Source: Enterobacter sp. EA-1 (GTDB lineage Bacteria; Pseudomonadota; Gammaproteobacteria; Enterobacterales; Enterobacteriaceae). From it: a DNA stretch of 64,000 nt. The DNA lies in the NCBI GenBank assembly GCA_002886105.1, contig CP025776.1, positions 558,001-622,000 of the forward strand. The letters run 5' to 3'. The position numbers and the translations under genes were made by a program. The notes below the pieces were generated by a model, which was given only the letters and a program-made list of their open reading frames with translations, ran no database searches and was not told the DNA's origin. Positions 15,319 to 25,657 of this stretch are shown here, one piece after another; within the stretch, counting starts at the first letter, position 1; each line of letters opens with the position of its first letter.

Positions 15319-16235
15319 ATGCAGTTACAGAAATTAGTCAATATGTTTGGTGGGGATCTTGCTCGCCGTTATGGGCAAAAGTTCACAAACTGACGCTGCA
15401 TGGCGGTTTTAGTTGCCCTAACCGCGATGGCACGATTGGTCGCGGGGGATGCACTTTTTGCAATGTGGCTTCCTTTGCTGACGAGGCGCAGCAGCATCGC
15501 TCCATTGCCGAACAGCTGGCCCATCAGGCCATGCTTGTTAACCGCGCCGTGCGTTATCTTGCGTATTTCCGAGGGCCTATACCAGCACCGGGCTGAAGTG
15601 CAGGTGCTGCGCTCGATGTACCAGCAGGCCGTCAGCCGGTGGCGAGCATTGTCGGGCTATGCGTCGGCACTCGCCCGGACTGCGTTCCGGACGCGGTGCT
15701 GGATCTGCTGTGTGAATATCACCATCAGGGCTATGAAGTCTGGCTGGAGCTGGGTCTGCAAACCGCGCACGATAAAACGCTGCACCGTATCAACCGCGGC
15801 CATGATTTCGCCTGCTATCAGAAAACCACGCAACTGGCCTGAAAGTGTGCACCCACCTGATTGTGGGATTGCACCGGCGAGCGTGAGCCGGACTGTCTGC
15901 AAACCATTGGACGCGTTGTTGAGACCGGCGTCGACGGGATTAAGCTGCATCCGCTGCATATTGTAAAAGGCAGCATCATGGCGAAAGCGTGGGAAGCCGG
16001 TCGTCTTAATGGCATCGGGCTGGAGGAGTACACGGTGATTGCCGGCGAAATGATCCGCCATACGCCGCCAGAGGTGATCTATCACCGAGTTTCTGCCAGC
16101 GCGCGTCGCCCGACGTTGCTGGCGCCGTTATGGTGCGAAAACCGTTGGACGGGCATGGTGGAGCTCGATCGTTATCTGACAGCCCACGGTGTGCAAGGCT
16201 CCGCATTAGGTCGCTGTTGGCAATCTCCCGCATAA
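15319..16235 (+). CDS. yhcC: Radical SAM protein YhcC
   Basis: Member of the YhcC/TIGR01212 radical SAM family; its function is not established. Start [20 protein letters not shown] at 15319; the iron-sulfur cysteines are in [19 protein letters not shown] (about 15408-15465), a Cx12Cx2C spacing typical of this subfamily rather than CxxxCxxC. Further motifs: [16 protein letters not shown] (15665), [19 protein letters not shown] (15755) and [18 protein letters not shown] (15925). Breaks near 15375, 15400, 15570 (CCGAGG for CCAGG, restoring YFQAYTST), 15636, 15840 and 15871 (CACCGG for CCTGG, restoring GLPGE). Stop at 16233-16235. Confidence 0.93.
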
Positions 16236-16352
16236 CATTCGCTGCTTCCTTCGTATTTTTCATTGGAACGCAAATTACCGCCGCATTTTCGCACGCTTCA
16301 ACCCTTTGCTCAGAATTGGTATTATTGAGCGGACTTGTTCGAGGAAATCTCT

Positions 16353-18685
16353 ATGAAGCAAATCCGTTTACTGGCGCAATATTACGTCGACCTGATGATG
16401 AAACTGGGTCTGGTGCGTTTTTCCCTCTTGCTGGCGCTGGCACTGGTCGTGACTGCGATTGTGTGCAGATGGCCGTTACCATGGTGTTGCAAGGGGAGGT
16501 GGAAAGCATTGACGTTATCCGCTCCATTTTCGGTCTGTTGATTACGCCTGGGCGGTCTATTTCCTGTCGGTGGTGGTGGAGCAGCTTGAAGAGTCGCGCC
16601 AGCGCTTGTCTCACCGGTGGATAAGCTGGAAGAGATGCGTGAGCGTGATCTCCAACTCAATGTGCAACTGAAAGACAATATTACGCAGCTCAATCAGGAA
16701 ATCAGCGATCGCGAAAAGGCGGAGGCTGAACGGCAGTCCACGTTTGAGCAACTCAAAATAGAGATGCAGGAGCGCGAACAAACGCAGATCCAGCTCGAAC
16801 AGCAATCTTCTTTCCTGCGCTCTTTCCTTGATGCCTCCCCGGATCTGGTGTTTTACCGCAATGAAGACAAAGAGTTTTCTGGCTGTAACCGGGCGATGGA
16901 GCTGCTTACGGGAAAAAGCGAAAAGCAGTTGATCAATCTGAAGCCGCAGGATGTCTACTCGCCGGAAGCAGCGGAAAAAGTGATCGAGACCGATGAGAAA
17001 GTCTTCCGCCATAACGTGTCACTGACCTATGAGCAGTGGCTTGACTATCCTGACGGGCGCAAAGCCTGTTTCGAAATCCGCAAAGTGCTCCTATTACGAC
17101 CGTGTCGGTAAACGCCACGGACTGATGGGCTTTGGCCGCGATATTACCGAGCGTAAGCGCTATCAGGATGCGCTGGAGCGCGCCAGCCGGGGATAAGACG
17201 ACCTTTATCTCAACGATCAGCCACGAGCTGCGTACGCCGCTTAACGGCATTGTCGGGCTGAGCCGCATTTTGCTCGATACCGAATTGACAGAAGAGCAAG
17301 AAAAATACCTGAAAACGATCCATGTCTCTGCGGTCACGCTGGGGAATATTTTTAACGATATTATCGACATGGATAAGATGGAGCGCCGTAAGGTGCAACT
17401 GGATAACCAACCGCTCGACTTCACCAGTTTCGGCGGACTCGGAAAATCTCTCCGGCTTGCAGGCGCATCAGAAAGGGCTGCGTTTTGTGCTTGAACCGAC
17501 GCTGCCATTGCCGCATCAGGTTATCGCCGATGGTACGCGCCTGCGGCAGATCCTGTGGAACCTGATCAGTAACGCCGTCAAATTTACCCGCGAAGGTCAG
17601 GTTGTGGTGCGCGTGCGCTACGACGAAGGCGAGATGTTGCACTTTGAGGTGCAGGATTCCGGTATCGGTATTCCCCGTGAAGAGCAGGATAAAATTTTCG
17701 CCATGTACTATCAGGTCAAAGATAGCCATGGCGGAAAACTGGCCACCGGGACCGGTATCGGTCTGGCCGTATCACGTCGGTTGGCGAAAAATATGGGCGG
17801 CGATATTACCGTCAGCAGTGAGCCGGGTTCCGGTTCCGTCTTTACCCTGACCATCCATGCCCCGGCGGTCGCGGAAGAAGTCGAAGACGCGTTTGACGAC
17901 GATGACATGCCGCTTCCAGCACTGCATGTGCTGCTGGTGGAAGACATTGAGCTGAACGTGATTGTTGCCCGCTCGGTGCTGGAAAAACTGGGCAGCAGCG
18001 TGGACGTGGCGATGACGGGTACGGCTGCGCTGGAGATGTTCACGCCGGGCGAATACGACTGGTGTTGCTGGATATCCAGTTGCCGGATATGACCGGTCTG
18101 GATATTTCCCGGGCGCTGACCAGCCGGTATCCCCGCGAAGAGTTACCTCCACTGGTGGCGTTAACCGCCAACGTGCTGAAAGACAAACGGGAATATCTCG
18201 ATGCCGGCATGGATGATGTGCTGAGCAAACCGCTGGCGGTTCCGGCATTAACTGCCATGATTAAAAAAGTTCTGGGATGCCGGTGATGACGAGGAGGAGC
18301 AAGTGACGACCACGGATAACAGTAAAGCGCAAACGCTGCTTGATATCGCCATGCTTGAGCAATATATCGAGCTGGTCGGGCCGAAATTGATCACTGACGG
18401 GCTGGCGGTGTTCGAGAAAATGATGCCGGGCTACCTGAGTGTGCTGGAGTCGAATCTGACTGCGCGCGATCAGAAAGGGATCGTCGACGAAGGGCACAAA
18501 ATCAAGGGCGCGGCGGGCTCTGTTGGGTTGCGCCATTTGCAGCAACTGGGTCAGCAGATCCAGTCGCCGGATCTTCCGGCCCTGGTCAGACAATGTCGGT
18601 GACTGGGTGGAAGAGATGAAGCAAGAGTGGCGTAACGATGTTGCGGTATTGAAAGCCCTGGGTTGCGGACGCTGGAGAAAAATGA
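16353..18685 (+). CDS. arcB: Aerobic respiration control sensor kinase ArcB
   Basis: Tripartite hybrid histidine kinase that senses quinone redox state and phosphorylates ArcA. Start MKQIRLLAQYYVDLMMKLGL at 16353. Order: two transmembrane helices, linker coiled coil with leucine zipper (about 16620-16800), PAS domain (FLRSFLDASPDLVFYRNED, 16815), H1 kinase box STISHELRTPLNG with its phospho-histidine (17212), ATPase domain with NLISNAVKF and GTGIGLAVSRRL (17560-17790), receiver domain with LLVEDIELN and the aspartate in LLDIQLPDM (about 18065), and an Hpt domain with DEGHKIKGAAGSVGL (18490). The ending VLKAWVADAGEK is restored by removing one C at a CCTGG near 18658. About ten indels. Confidence 0.95.
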
Positions 18686-18803
18686 CCCCGGATTAACCGG
18701 GGTGCGCGAATACTGCGCCAACACTGCGGGGAAACCGTGGCTGCGCCGTAATTTTTAGATTTTTTTGCAAGGGCGTAGTCAGAAAAAATTCGACTGCACG
18801 CAC
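18678..18803 (-). ncRNA. arcZ: ArcZ small regulatory RNA
   Basis: ArcZ is an Hfq-binding sRNA that activates rpoS translation and represses motility genes; ArcA-P represses it. Read leftward, the conserved 3' portion TGTTGGCGCAGTATTCGCG is followed by the terminator stem ACCCCGG/CCGGGGT and a T-run (18678-18682) that overlaps the end of arcB, the same arrangement as in E. coli. The 5' end, GTGCGTGCAG near 18803, is inferred from length (about 121 nt in E. coli). The seed region reads TTTCCCCGCAGTG where E. coli has TTTCCCTGGTG: another CCTGG site altered in this window, so the true seed is probably intact. Confidence 0.85.
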
Positions 18804-18917
18804 ATAAGATAGCAAATCTTAAATGACTTGTTACATCAATCAGTGAAATGTGTGAAGCACGGCGCTCTTATCAAAATTTTTAATTATCGACAGTACGTTG
18901 CGTAAGGGATGAGCAAA

Positions 18918-19571
18918 ATGAAAAAAGTAGGCGTTATTCTCAGCGGCGCAGGCGTTTATGATGGTTCAGAAATTCATGAGGCCGTCATTACCTTGCTGGC
19001 TATTGCACGCAATGGTGCACAGGCTGTCTGTTTTGCGCCCGATAAAAAGCCAGAGCGATGTTATCAATCACCTTACTGGCGAAACGCTGGCCGGTAGCCG
19101 TAATGTACTGATCGAATCCGCCCGTATTGCGCGCGGCGCGGTCCAAAAATCTGGCCCGAGGCATCAGCAAAACGATCTGGATGCGCTGATTGTTCCCGGA
19201 GGTTTTGGCGCGGCCAAAAATCTGAGTAATTTTGCCAGCCGGGCAGCGAATGCGTGGTCGACAGCGCGTTAAAACATCTGGTGCTTGAGATGCACCGGGC
19301 GGGGAAACCACTGGGTTTTATGTATCGCCCTGCGATGCTGCCGAAGATTTTTGACTTTCCGCTACGTCTAACCATTGGGACAGACATCGATACCGCCGAG
19401 GTGCTGGAAGAGATGGGGGCGGAACACGTTCCCTGCCCGGTGGATGACATTGTTGTCGACGAAGAGAACAAAGTGGTGACCACGCCTGCGTATATGCTGG
19501 CGGAAGACATCGCTCAGGCGGCGACAGGCATCGAAAAATTGGTGGCGCGGGTGCTGGTGCTGACCGAATGA
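18918..19571 (+). CDS. elbB: Glyoxalase ElbB (YhbL)
   Basis: DJ-1/PfpI-family protein with glyoxalase activity, linked to isoprenoid levels. The start at 18918 (MKKVGVILSGAGVYDGSEIH) is preferred over 18909, because TAAGGGA at 18902-18908 is then well spaced. Family features: ALIVPGGFGAAKNLSNFA (19180-19230), AMLPKIFDFPLRLTIGTDIDTAE, and CPVDDIVVDEENKVVTTPAYM. Breaks near 19047, 19160, 19240 (CCTGG read as CCGG, GSECVVD region) and 19325 (GFMCIAPAML region, which carries the putative nucleophile cysteine). The stop overlaps the mtgA start as ATGA, implying coupling. Confidence 0.93.
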
Positions 19572-20298
19572 AGACGGTGTTTCGCGGCCCGCTGAAAACC
19601 ATCCTGGAAGCGACTTTTCCTGCGTTTTTTACTGGTGCTGGCTATTTTCTGGGGCGGCAGCATTGTGCTGTTCAGCTTCCTGCCGGTGCCTTTCTCCGCG
19701 GTGATGGTGGAGCGCCAACTGGGTGCGTGGTTTACCGGCGACTTCGGCTACGTGGCGCATTCTGACTGGGTCAGTATGGATGAGATTTCTCCATCGATGG
19801 CGCTGGCGGTGATTGCGGCAGAAGATCAGCGTTTTCCCGATCACTGGGGGCTGGATCTTCCCGCGATCCAAAAAAGCGCTTTCCCATAATGAGCGCCATG
19901 AAAATCGTATCCGCGGCGCATCGACGATTTCACAGCAAACGGTAAAAACCTGCTGCTCTGGGATGGGAAGAGCTGGGTGCGTAAAGGGCTGGAAGCGGGA
20001 CTGACGCTGGGCATGGAAACCGTCTGGAGCAAACGACGGATCCTCACTGTTTATCTGAATATCGCGGAATTTGGCGAGGGCGTTTTTGGTGTGGAAGAGG
20101 CGGCGCAGCGCTATTTTCATAAACCCGCCAGCCGGTTGTCGATGTCTGAAGCGGCGCTACTGGCTGCGGTGTTACCTAACCCCATTCGCTTTAATGCAGG
20201 CGCGCCGTCAGGCTATGTTCGTAGCCGGCAGGCGTGGATCATGCGGCAGACGCCAGTTGGGTGGTGAAGAGTTCTTGCAGCGTAACAAGCTGCATTAA
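19568..20298 (+). CDS. mtgA: Monofunctional peptidoglycan glycosyltransferase MtgA
   Basis: GT51-family enzyme that polymerises lipid II into glycan strands at the inner membrane. Start at 19568 overlaps the elbB stop. An N-terminal transmembrane helix ([17 protein letters not shown]) is followed by motif 1 with the catalytic glutamate in [16 protein letters not shown] (19805), motif 2 [17 protein letters not shown] (19915), motif 3 [11 protein letters not shown] and motif 4 [15 protein letters not shown] with the second glutamate (20035). Breaks near 19605 (TGAAG read as TGGAAG), 19875 and 19945 (A-runs), and 20250. The end, QRNKLH, lies next to the convergent npr. Confidence 0.94.
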
Positions 20299-20569
20299 TT
20301 AGTCTTCGTCAAAGCCCGCATTAAACAGGGCAATCACTGCCGCCAGCGCTTCGGCTTCACGGGGACCGCTTGCCACAATCTCTATCTGCCGCCCCTTCGC
20401 GGAGTCCAGCATCAGCAACGCAATGACGCTGCTGGCTTCCGCCTCGGTGCCTTCATCGTTGCGCAACAGTACTTCTGCATCGAAGCCCTGCACCAGTTCA
20501 AACAGTTTCATCGCCGGGCGCGCGTACGCCCAGCTTATTGGTGATTTCAACAGTTTGTTTTACGGTCAT
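20299..20569 (-). CDS. ptsO: Nitrogen phosphocarrier protein NPr
   Basis: HPr-like carrier of the nitrogen PTS; it receives phosphate from EI-Ntr and passes it to PtsN. Start [14 protein letters not shown] at 20569, end FNAGFDED. The body [21 protein letters not shown] is in the second frame. Between them, the phospho-histidine motif GxHARP is damaged: GGCGTACGCGCGCCC stands where GGCGTGCACGCGCGCCC is expected, a 2-base loss at about 20522-20526 that removes the histidine codon. Given the error rate in this window I treat this as an artefact. The start overlaps the rapZ stop. Confidence 0.93.
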
Positions 20570-21422
20570 GTTTTGCGTTTTTCCAGCGTACGGTGACGGG
20601 ATTGAACGTTTTTACCGCGCGAGCGAAATAATCCGCAAGCTGTTCGGCGACATAAACAGAGCGGTGTTTACCACCGGTACAACCGATAGCCACGGTCAGG
20701 TAGCTGCGGTTGTTGGTTTCCAGCATCGGCAGCCACAACTCAAGGTAGCTGCGTGTCTGGTAGATAAAGTTGTGGACTTCGGTATGCCGGTCAAGAAACG
20801 CGGCGACAGGTTTGTCGAGACCGGTCATCGGGCGCAGCTTGGGGATCCCAGTGCGGGTTAGGCAGAAAACGCACGTCAAACACGTAGTCCGCATCAATGG
20901 GGATGCCATGCTTAAAGCCGAAGGATTCAAACACCATCGTCAGTTCGCGCTCACGTTTACCCAGCAGGCGCGTGCGCAGCATTTCTGCCAGCTCATGCAC
21001 CGACATCTCTGAAGTATCAACAATCAGATCCGCACGGGAACGCAGCGGCTCCAGCAGGTTACTCTCTTCGTCGATGGCGCTTTCCAGCGACAGATTTTTT
21101 ACTGGAAAGAGGGTGCAGACGACGGGTATCGCTGTAACGACGGATCAGCGTGTTGCGATCGGCATCCAGAAACAGTAACTGAGGGGAGAAAGAGTCCGGC
21201 AGGCTGCTCATCGCCTGCTCAAAGATTTCCGGGGGATTCCGGCATATTGCGCACATCAATACTGACGGCTGCGGAAGTCTGACGGTCGGCAAGCGTGCGC
21301 GCCAAATCCGGTAATAACACGACCGGCAGGTTATCGACGCAATAAAAACCCATGTCTTCCGAGGCGCGTAACGCCACTGATTTGCCTGAACCCGAACGAC
21401 CACTGACGATCATCAGGACCAT
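20566..21422 (-). CDS. rapZ: RNase adapter RapZ
   Basis: RapZ binds GlcN6P and delivers the sRNAs GlmZ/GlmY to RNase E, controlling glmS. Start [20 protein letters not shown] at 21422 includes the Walker A motif [26 protein letters not shown] (about 21145), [14 protein letters not shown] (20930) and the C-terminal RNA-binding part with [17 protein letters not shown] (20660-20690) follow. Breaks near 20625, 20850, 21095 and 21230. The stop overlaps the ptsO start (ATGA), as in E. coli; upstream is ptsN. Confidence 0.95.
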
Positions 21423-21466
21423 GAACCATTTCTCCTCAGGACGACTGATAAAAGGCGGCCTTTCCG

Positions 21467-21955
21467 TTACGCATCATCACCTTCGCCTTCTGTCTGCGTG
21501 ATTATCTGATACAGATCTTCATCACTTTGCGCTGCGCAGGCGCCGACAAATTGTTTTATCCGCCAGACGTTTAGCGACCAGCGAGAGCGTATGCAAGTGC
21601 GTTTTGGTTTGATCTGCCGGCACCAATAGTGCAAACAGCAGATCGACGGGCTGATTATCGATAGCGTCGAAAGCAATGGGCGTTTCGAGTTGTACAAAAC
21701 GCCGACGGCGCGAAGCGTGTCTTCTTCGAGCTTACCGTGTGGAATGGCGATACCGTTACCAATACCGGTACTGCCCATCTTTCACGGGTAAGGATGGCCT
21801 CGAAGACGACCTGCGGCGGCAGGCCTAACTGTTTTGCCGCCAGTTCACTGATGATTTCCAGAGCGCGTTTTTTACTCTGACAGTGAACGCCGCTACGGGT
21901 GCATTCCCCGGTTAAGGACATTGCTCAGTTGAAGAGCGGAATCGTTATTCATCAT
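21467..21955 (-). CDS. ptsN: Nitrogen PTS enzyme IIA-Ntr
   Basis: Phosphorylatable regulator of potassium transport, phosphate and sigma-54-linked processes. Two in-frame ATGs at 21955 and 21952 follow AGGTGAAATT; either can serve. The body carries [21 protein letters not shown], then [20 protein letters not shown] with the phospho-histidine in IPHGK (about 21740), and ends [11 protein letters not shown]. Breaks near 21540, 21690, 21780 and 21912. Located between hpf and rapZ in the rpoN operon. Confidence 0.94.
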
Positions 21956-21984
21956 AATTTCACCTAAGCGACGCCAGTGCAGAC

Positions 21985-22007
21985 ACCCTACCGGGTTGCG
22001 GTAGGGT
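21985..22007. repeat. Perfect hairpin in the ptsN-hpf gap
   Basis: ACCCTACC pairs exactly with GGTAGGGT around a seven-base loop, followed by GC-rich sequence. It lacks a T-run on either side, so it is probably a REP-like or mRNA-stability hairpin between hpf and ptsN rather than a terminator. Confidence 0.55.
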
Positions 22008-22033
22008 GCGACGCACCGCGGACGCCCGGACAA

Positions 22034-22320
22034 TTAGTGTTGTTTCAGTTTATCTTTATGTTTCGTTAGTTGCCGCGCCAGTTTATCAATTAAACCGTCG
22101 ATTGCAGCATACATATCCTGCCCTTCCGCACTGGCATGAAGCTCCCCTCCATTAACATGGAGCGTCGCATCCGAAGTGTGAGTCACTTTCTCCACTTTCA
22201 AATACAATATAGACCTGATTAATCCTGTCGAAATACTGTTCAAGCTTGGCGAATTTGCTATTTACAAAGTCGCGGAGAGCATCAGTGATCTCGACGTTCT
22301 GTCCTGTGATGTTGCTGCAT
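22034..22320 (-). CDS. hpf: Ribosome hibernation promoting factor HPF (short form)
   Basis: Short HPF converts 90S dimers into 100S hibernating ribosomes in stationary phase. Start MQLNITGQNVEITDAL at 22320, assuming two bases (CT) are missing near 22312. The C-terminal part KVEKVTHTSDATLHVNGGELH and KLARQLTKHKDKLKQH is clear. A second break lies near 22206 (RINQVYVVLKVE region). 95 residues when repaired, the usual size of the gammaproteobacterial short form. Downstream of rpoN. Confidence 0.94.
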
Positions 22321-22344
22321 AGTGTCTTCCTTATCGGTTTTGGT

Positions 22345-23763
22345 CAAACCAGTTGTTTGCGCTGGTTGGACGGCGGAATGGATAAAGATTCTCGATACTT
22401 CGCAACGGTACGCCGCGCCACCATAATTCCTTGATCGGAAAGCAGTGTCGTCAGCTTACTGTCGCTCAGTGGTTTCGCAGGGTTTTCTGCGGCGATTAAC
22501 TTCTTCACCAGCGCGAATGGCCGTAGACGAGGCTTCGCCGCCGCCCTCGGTGCTTACATGGCTGGAGAAGAAATATTTAAGTTCGAAAATGCCGCGCGGA
22601 CTGTGCAGGTACTTCTGGGGTCGTCACACGTGAAATGGTGGACTCGTGCATTTCGACGGCCTGCGCGATATCCGCAAGGACCATCGGTTTCATAAACTCT
22701 TCGCCCTGCTCAAAGAATGCTTGCTGCTGTTCAACAATACAGCGGCTAACGCGGAGCAGGGTATCGTTACGGCTTTCCAGACTTTTGATCAGCCATTTCG
22801 CATCCTGCAGATTGCTGCGGATAAACTGGCTGTCGGCATCGTTACGCGCTCCGGCGCACATGGAGGCGTAGTGCTGGTTGATTTGTAGACGCGGAATACT
22901 GTCGGAGTTCAGCTCTACCGTCCAACGGCCGTTGTGCTTACGCACGTCCGGGATCACGTATTCCGGTTCGCCGGTCTGAATAGACTGGCCGGGCGCGGAT
23001 CCAGCGATTGAATCAGGTTAACCGCTTCTTTCAGCACGTCTTCTTTCAGGCGCGTCATGCGCATCAGCGTGCGGAAGTCGATTAGCCAGCAGATCAAGGT
23101 GATCGCTAATGATCAATCGCGCTTCTTCACCACGGCGTCTCTTTCGAAAACTGCGAAAGCTGGATCAGCAAGCAGTCGCGCAGATCCCGCGCGGCTACGC
23201 CAACCGGATCGAAACGCTGGATGCGTTTAAGCACGGCTTCGACTTCGTCCAGACCCACGTCTTCTGCCCATGCTTTCGAGGATATCTTCCAGCGATACGG
23301 TCAGATAGCCCGTGTCGTCAACAGCATCCACAATGGAGGTTGCGATCGCGCGGTCGGTATCGGAAAACGGCGTCAGTTCCACCTGCCACATCAGGTAGTC
23401 CTGCAGCGACTGGGTGGTTTCACCTTGATAAATGGGCAGTTCGTCATCAAGGTAATCATTGCTGCTGCCGGAGGGGTTCCTGCGGTATAGATCTCGTCCC
23501 AGCTTGCATCCAGCGGCAGTTCGTCGGGCATCTCTTTTGTTCAAGCGCGTCGACGGTATCCAGCCTTCATTATCCCCGGTTTTGTTGGGCATCCACTTCT
23601 TCGTGAAGATCGGTTTGCTCCAGCAATGGATTACTCTCCAGCGCCTGCTGAAGTTCCTGCTGAAGTTCCAGGACGTGGACAACTGCAACAGACGAATTGC
23701 CTGCTGCAGTTGTGGCGTCATGGCTAGCTGTTGGCTAAGCCTTAGTTGCAAACCTTGCTTCAT
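22345..23763 (-). CDS. rpoN: RNA polymerase sigma-54 factor
   Basis: Sigma-54, needed for nitrogen assimilation and other enhancer-dependent promoters. Start [22 protein letters not shown] at 23763 (region I, glutamine-rich). The core-binding region includes [21 protein letters not shown] (23360), then the DNA-binding part with [11 protein letters not shown] and [13 protein letters not shown] (near 22640), and the conserved RpoN box [11 protein letters not shown] (22405-22435), ending SNQRKQLV. Breaks near 22515, 22615, 22865, 22990, 23080, 23150, 23268, 23535, 23590 and 23675. An apparent open frame joining the end of lptB to rpoN is produced by these errors and is not a real fusion. Confidence 0.95.
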
Positions 23764-23812
23764 ATTCAGAGCAGCACTCTCCGACAAAAAAACGTCAATA
23801 ATCTCTACCCTA

Positions 23813-24537
23813 TCAGAGTCTGAAGTCTTCCCAAGATATACGCGCTTAACGTGTTCGTCTTCAAGGATTTGCTGCGGTGTACCGTGCGCAATTAAATGCC
23901 CCCGGCTGACGATATAAGCACGTTCGCACACCGCCAGTGTTTCGCGGACATTATGGTCGGTAATCAGCACGCCCAGCCCGCTGTCGCGCAGGTGTTCAAT
24001 GATACGTTTAATATCAATGACCGAAATGGGGGTCAACACCGGCAAACGGTTCATCCAGCAGAATAAATTTCGGGTTAGCCGCCAGCGCGCGGGCAATTTC
24101 CACACGACGACGTTCACCGCCGGACAGCGCTTGCCCCATACTGTCTCGCAGATGCTCAATATGGAACTCTTCCATCAACTCTTTAGCGCGATCATCACGC
24201 TGTTCAGCCGTCAGGTCATCACGAATTTGCAGCACTGCCATCAGGTTGTCATACACGCTCAGGCGGCGAAAAATAGAGGCTTCCTGCGGCAAATAGCCAA
24301 TGCCGCGACGCGCGCGCGCATGCAGGGGCAGCAAGCTGATATCTTCGTCATCAATAATGATGTTGCCTGCATCGCGCGGCACAATGCCCACCACCATGTA
24401 GAAAGTGGTGGTTTTCCTGCACCGTTAGGGCCGAGAAGGCCGACGATTTCGCCAGAGTTTACCGTCAGACTGACGTCTTCAACAACGCGGCGGCCTTTAT
24501 AGGCTTTGGCGAGGTTCTTTGCAGTTAATGTTGCCAT
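23813..24537 (-). CDS. lptB: LPS export ATPase LptB
   Basis: ABC ATPase that powers LPS extraction by LptFG. Start [21 protein letters not shown] at 24537; Walker A GPNGAGKTTTF (near 24420) is broken by an indel (GGAAAACC for a longer form), the Q-loop is [11 protein letters not shown], the signature is [16 protein letters not shown] (about 24100), Walker B is [13 protein letters not shown] (24060), and the H-loop is ITDHNVRET (23950). The native end YLGKDFRL-TGA (23813) is hidden by one missing G near 23833. Downstream of lptA and upstream of rpoN, as in E. coli. Confidence 0.95.
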
Positions 24538-24543
24538 AACGAA

Positions 24544-25107
24544 TTAGTTACTCTTTTTTGCGCCGGAGCCGGGGTTTTGCTGTTGCTCTTATCCTGCAAC
24601 TGCGATGGCACCAGTACGGTGGTCACGCGTTTACCTTTGTCGCTGAATGCCTGCATTTTCTGCTCTTTCACCGGTGTAGGTGATTTTGTCGCCCTTGATA
24701 TTGCTGTCCAGCTGTTCAAGGTAGGCATTGCCGGTCAGCACAACGAAGTCGTTCGCCAGTTCGTAATGCATCTGCGATGCGTGGCCTTTCACCGGTTTGC
24801 CGTTATCCTGCATTTGATAGAAGGTGGCCGGGTTACCGTAACCGTCGATGATCTCTTTCCCTTGCTCACCGCCGGAGGACGCGTGACGACGACTTTGTCG
24901 GCATTAATTTTGATGGTGCCTTGTGTGACCACCACGTTGCCTGTGAAGGTCACAATATTGCCCTGCATATCTAACGATTGCTGGTCTGAATCGATGTGAA
25001 TGGGCTGTTCAGTATCACCGGTGACGGCAAGCGCCGGAAGCGCAGCGGCTAAAAGTGTACTGGCCGGGGATAAGATTAAGGCTGAGTTTGTTTGTTTTGA
25101 ATTTCAT
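24544..25107 (-). CDS. lptA: LPS periplasmic bridge protein LptA
   Basis: Beta-jellyroll protein that forms the LPS bridge from LptC to LptD. Start MKFKTNKLSLNLILAS at 25107 lies inside the 3' end of lptC and begins a signal peptide cleaved after ALPALA. The repaired signal peptide needs CCTGG where CCCCGG stands near 25060. The mature part includes DTEQPIHIDSDQQSLDMQG, VVTFTGNVVVTQGTIKINADK, and KGHASQMHYELANDFVVLTGNAYL. The stop at 24544 needs one more A in the run near 24553. Breaks also near 24670 and 24880. Confidence 0.94.
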
Positions 25108-25657
25108 AGAAGCTTCTAACCTTTTCAATCAGCTCGGCGTTTTTGCTGCGTAAATTGCCGCGCATTTTCAGGCCGGTGGAATTAAATGTTGTACCGTACA
25201 ACGTGACCTGATCATCGGAGGTAACATCCTGCGTCACCCGAGGGTTGATCTGGGCGTTATCCGTGGTGATTTTTCGTAACTGGGCATCTGCTGTCAGGGC
25301 ATTAACCTCAACATGTCCATAAAGATAAAGCATTCTGTCATCGGTCAGCTTCGCTTTATCCGCCTTAATTGACCAGTCGGAATCTTGTCCTTATCGAAGG
25401 TTGTCAGCAGCGGTTGTGCGAACCAGCTCACGCCGTCGGCGGAGAAATATTCAACATTTTGCGCCACCAGGGCGATAGTTCAGCGCCCCTTCCGGGCTGT
25501 AGACCGAGGGAGTCGGTATGCTGGCTCTTGTAAGTTGGATCTGTGCTGCTGGTCGTAATTTGTTCTGGGGCATCCTGAGTGGTCAGGTTGATGCCAATCA
25601 GCACCCGAGGGCGGCCAGCGACAGCAGAATGATGACCCAACGTCTGGTTTTACTCAT
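25076..25657 (-). CDS. lptC: LPS export component LptC
   Basis: Single-span inner-membrane protein that hands LPS from LptBFG to LptA. Start MSKTRRWVIILLSLAAL at 25657, with a transmembrane helix. The periplasmic jellyroll includes NDPTYKSQHTDSLVYSPEG, VSWFAQPLLTTFDKD, RMLYLYGHVEVNAL and KMRGNLRSKNAELIEKV, ending NKQTQP. Breaks near 25245, 25382, 25470-25500 and 25610. Its 3' end overlaps lptA by 32 bases, and its start overlaps the kdsC stop. Confidence 0.93.

Noticed and set aside
23227-24159. Open frame joining the LptB C-terminus to the RpoN N-terminus, as if a fusion protein
   Set aside because: One missing G near 23833 removes the lptB stop; repaired, LptB ends DFRL and RpoN starts at its own ATG at 23763.
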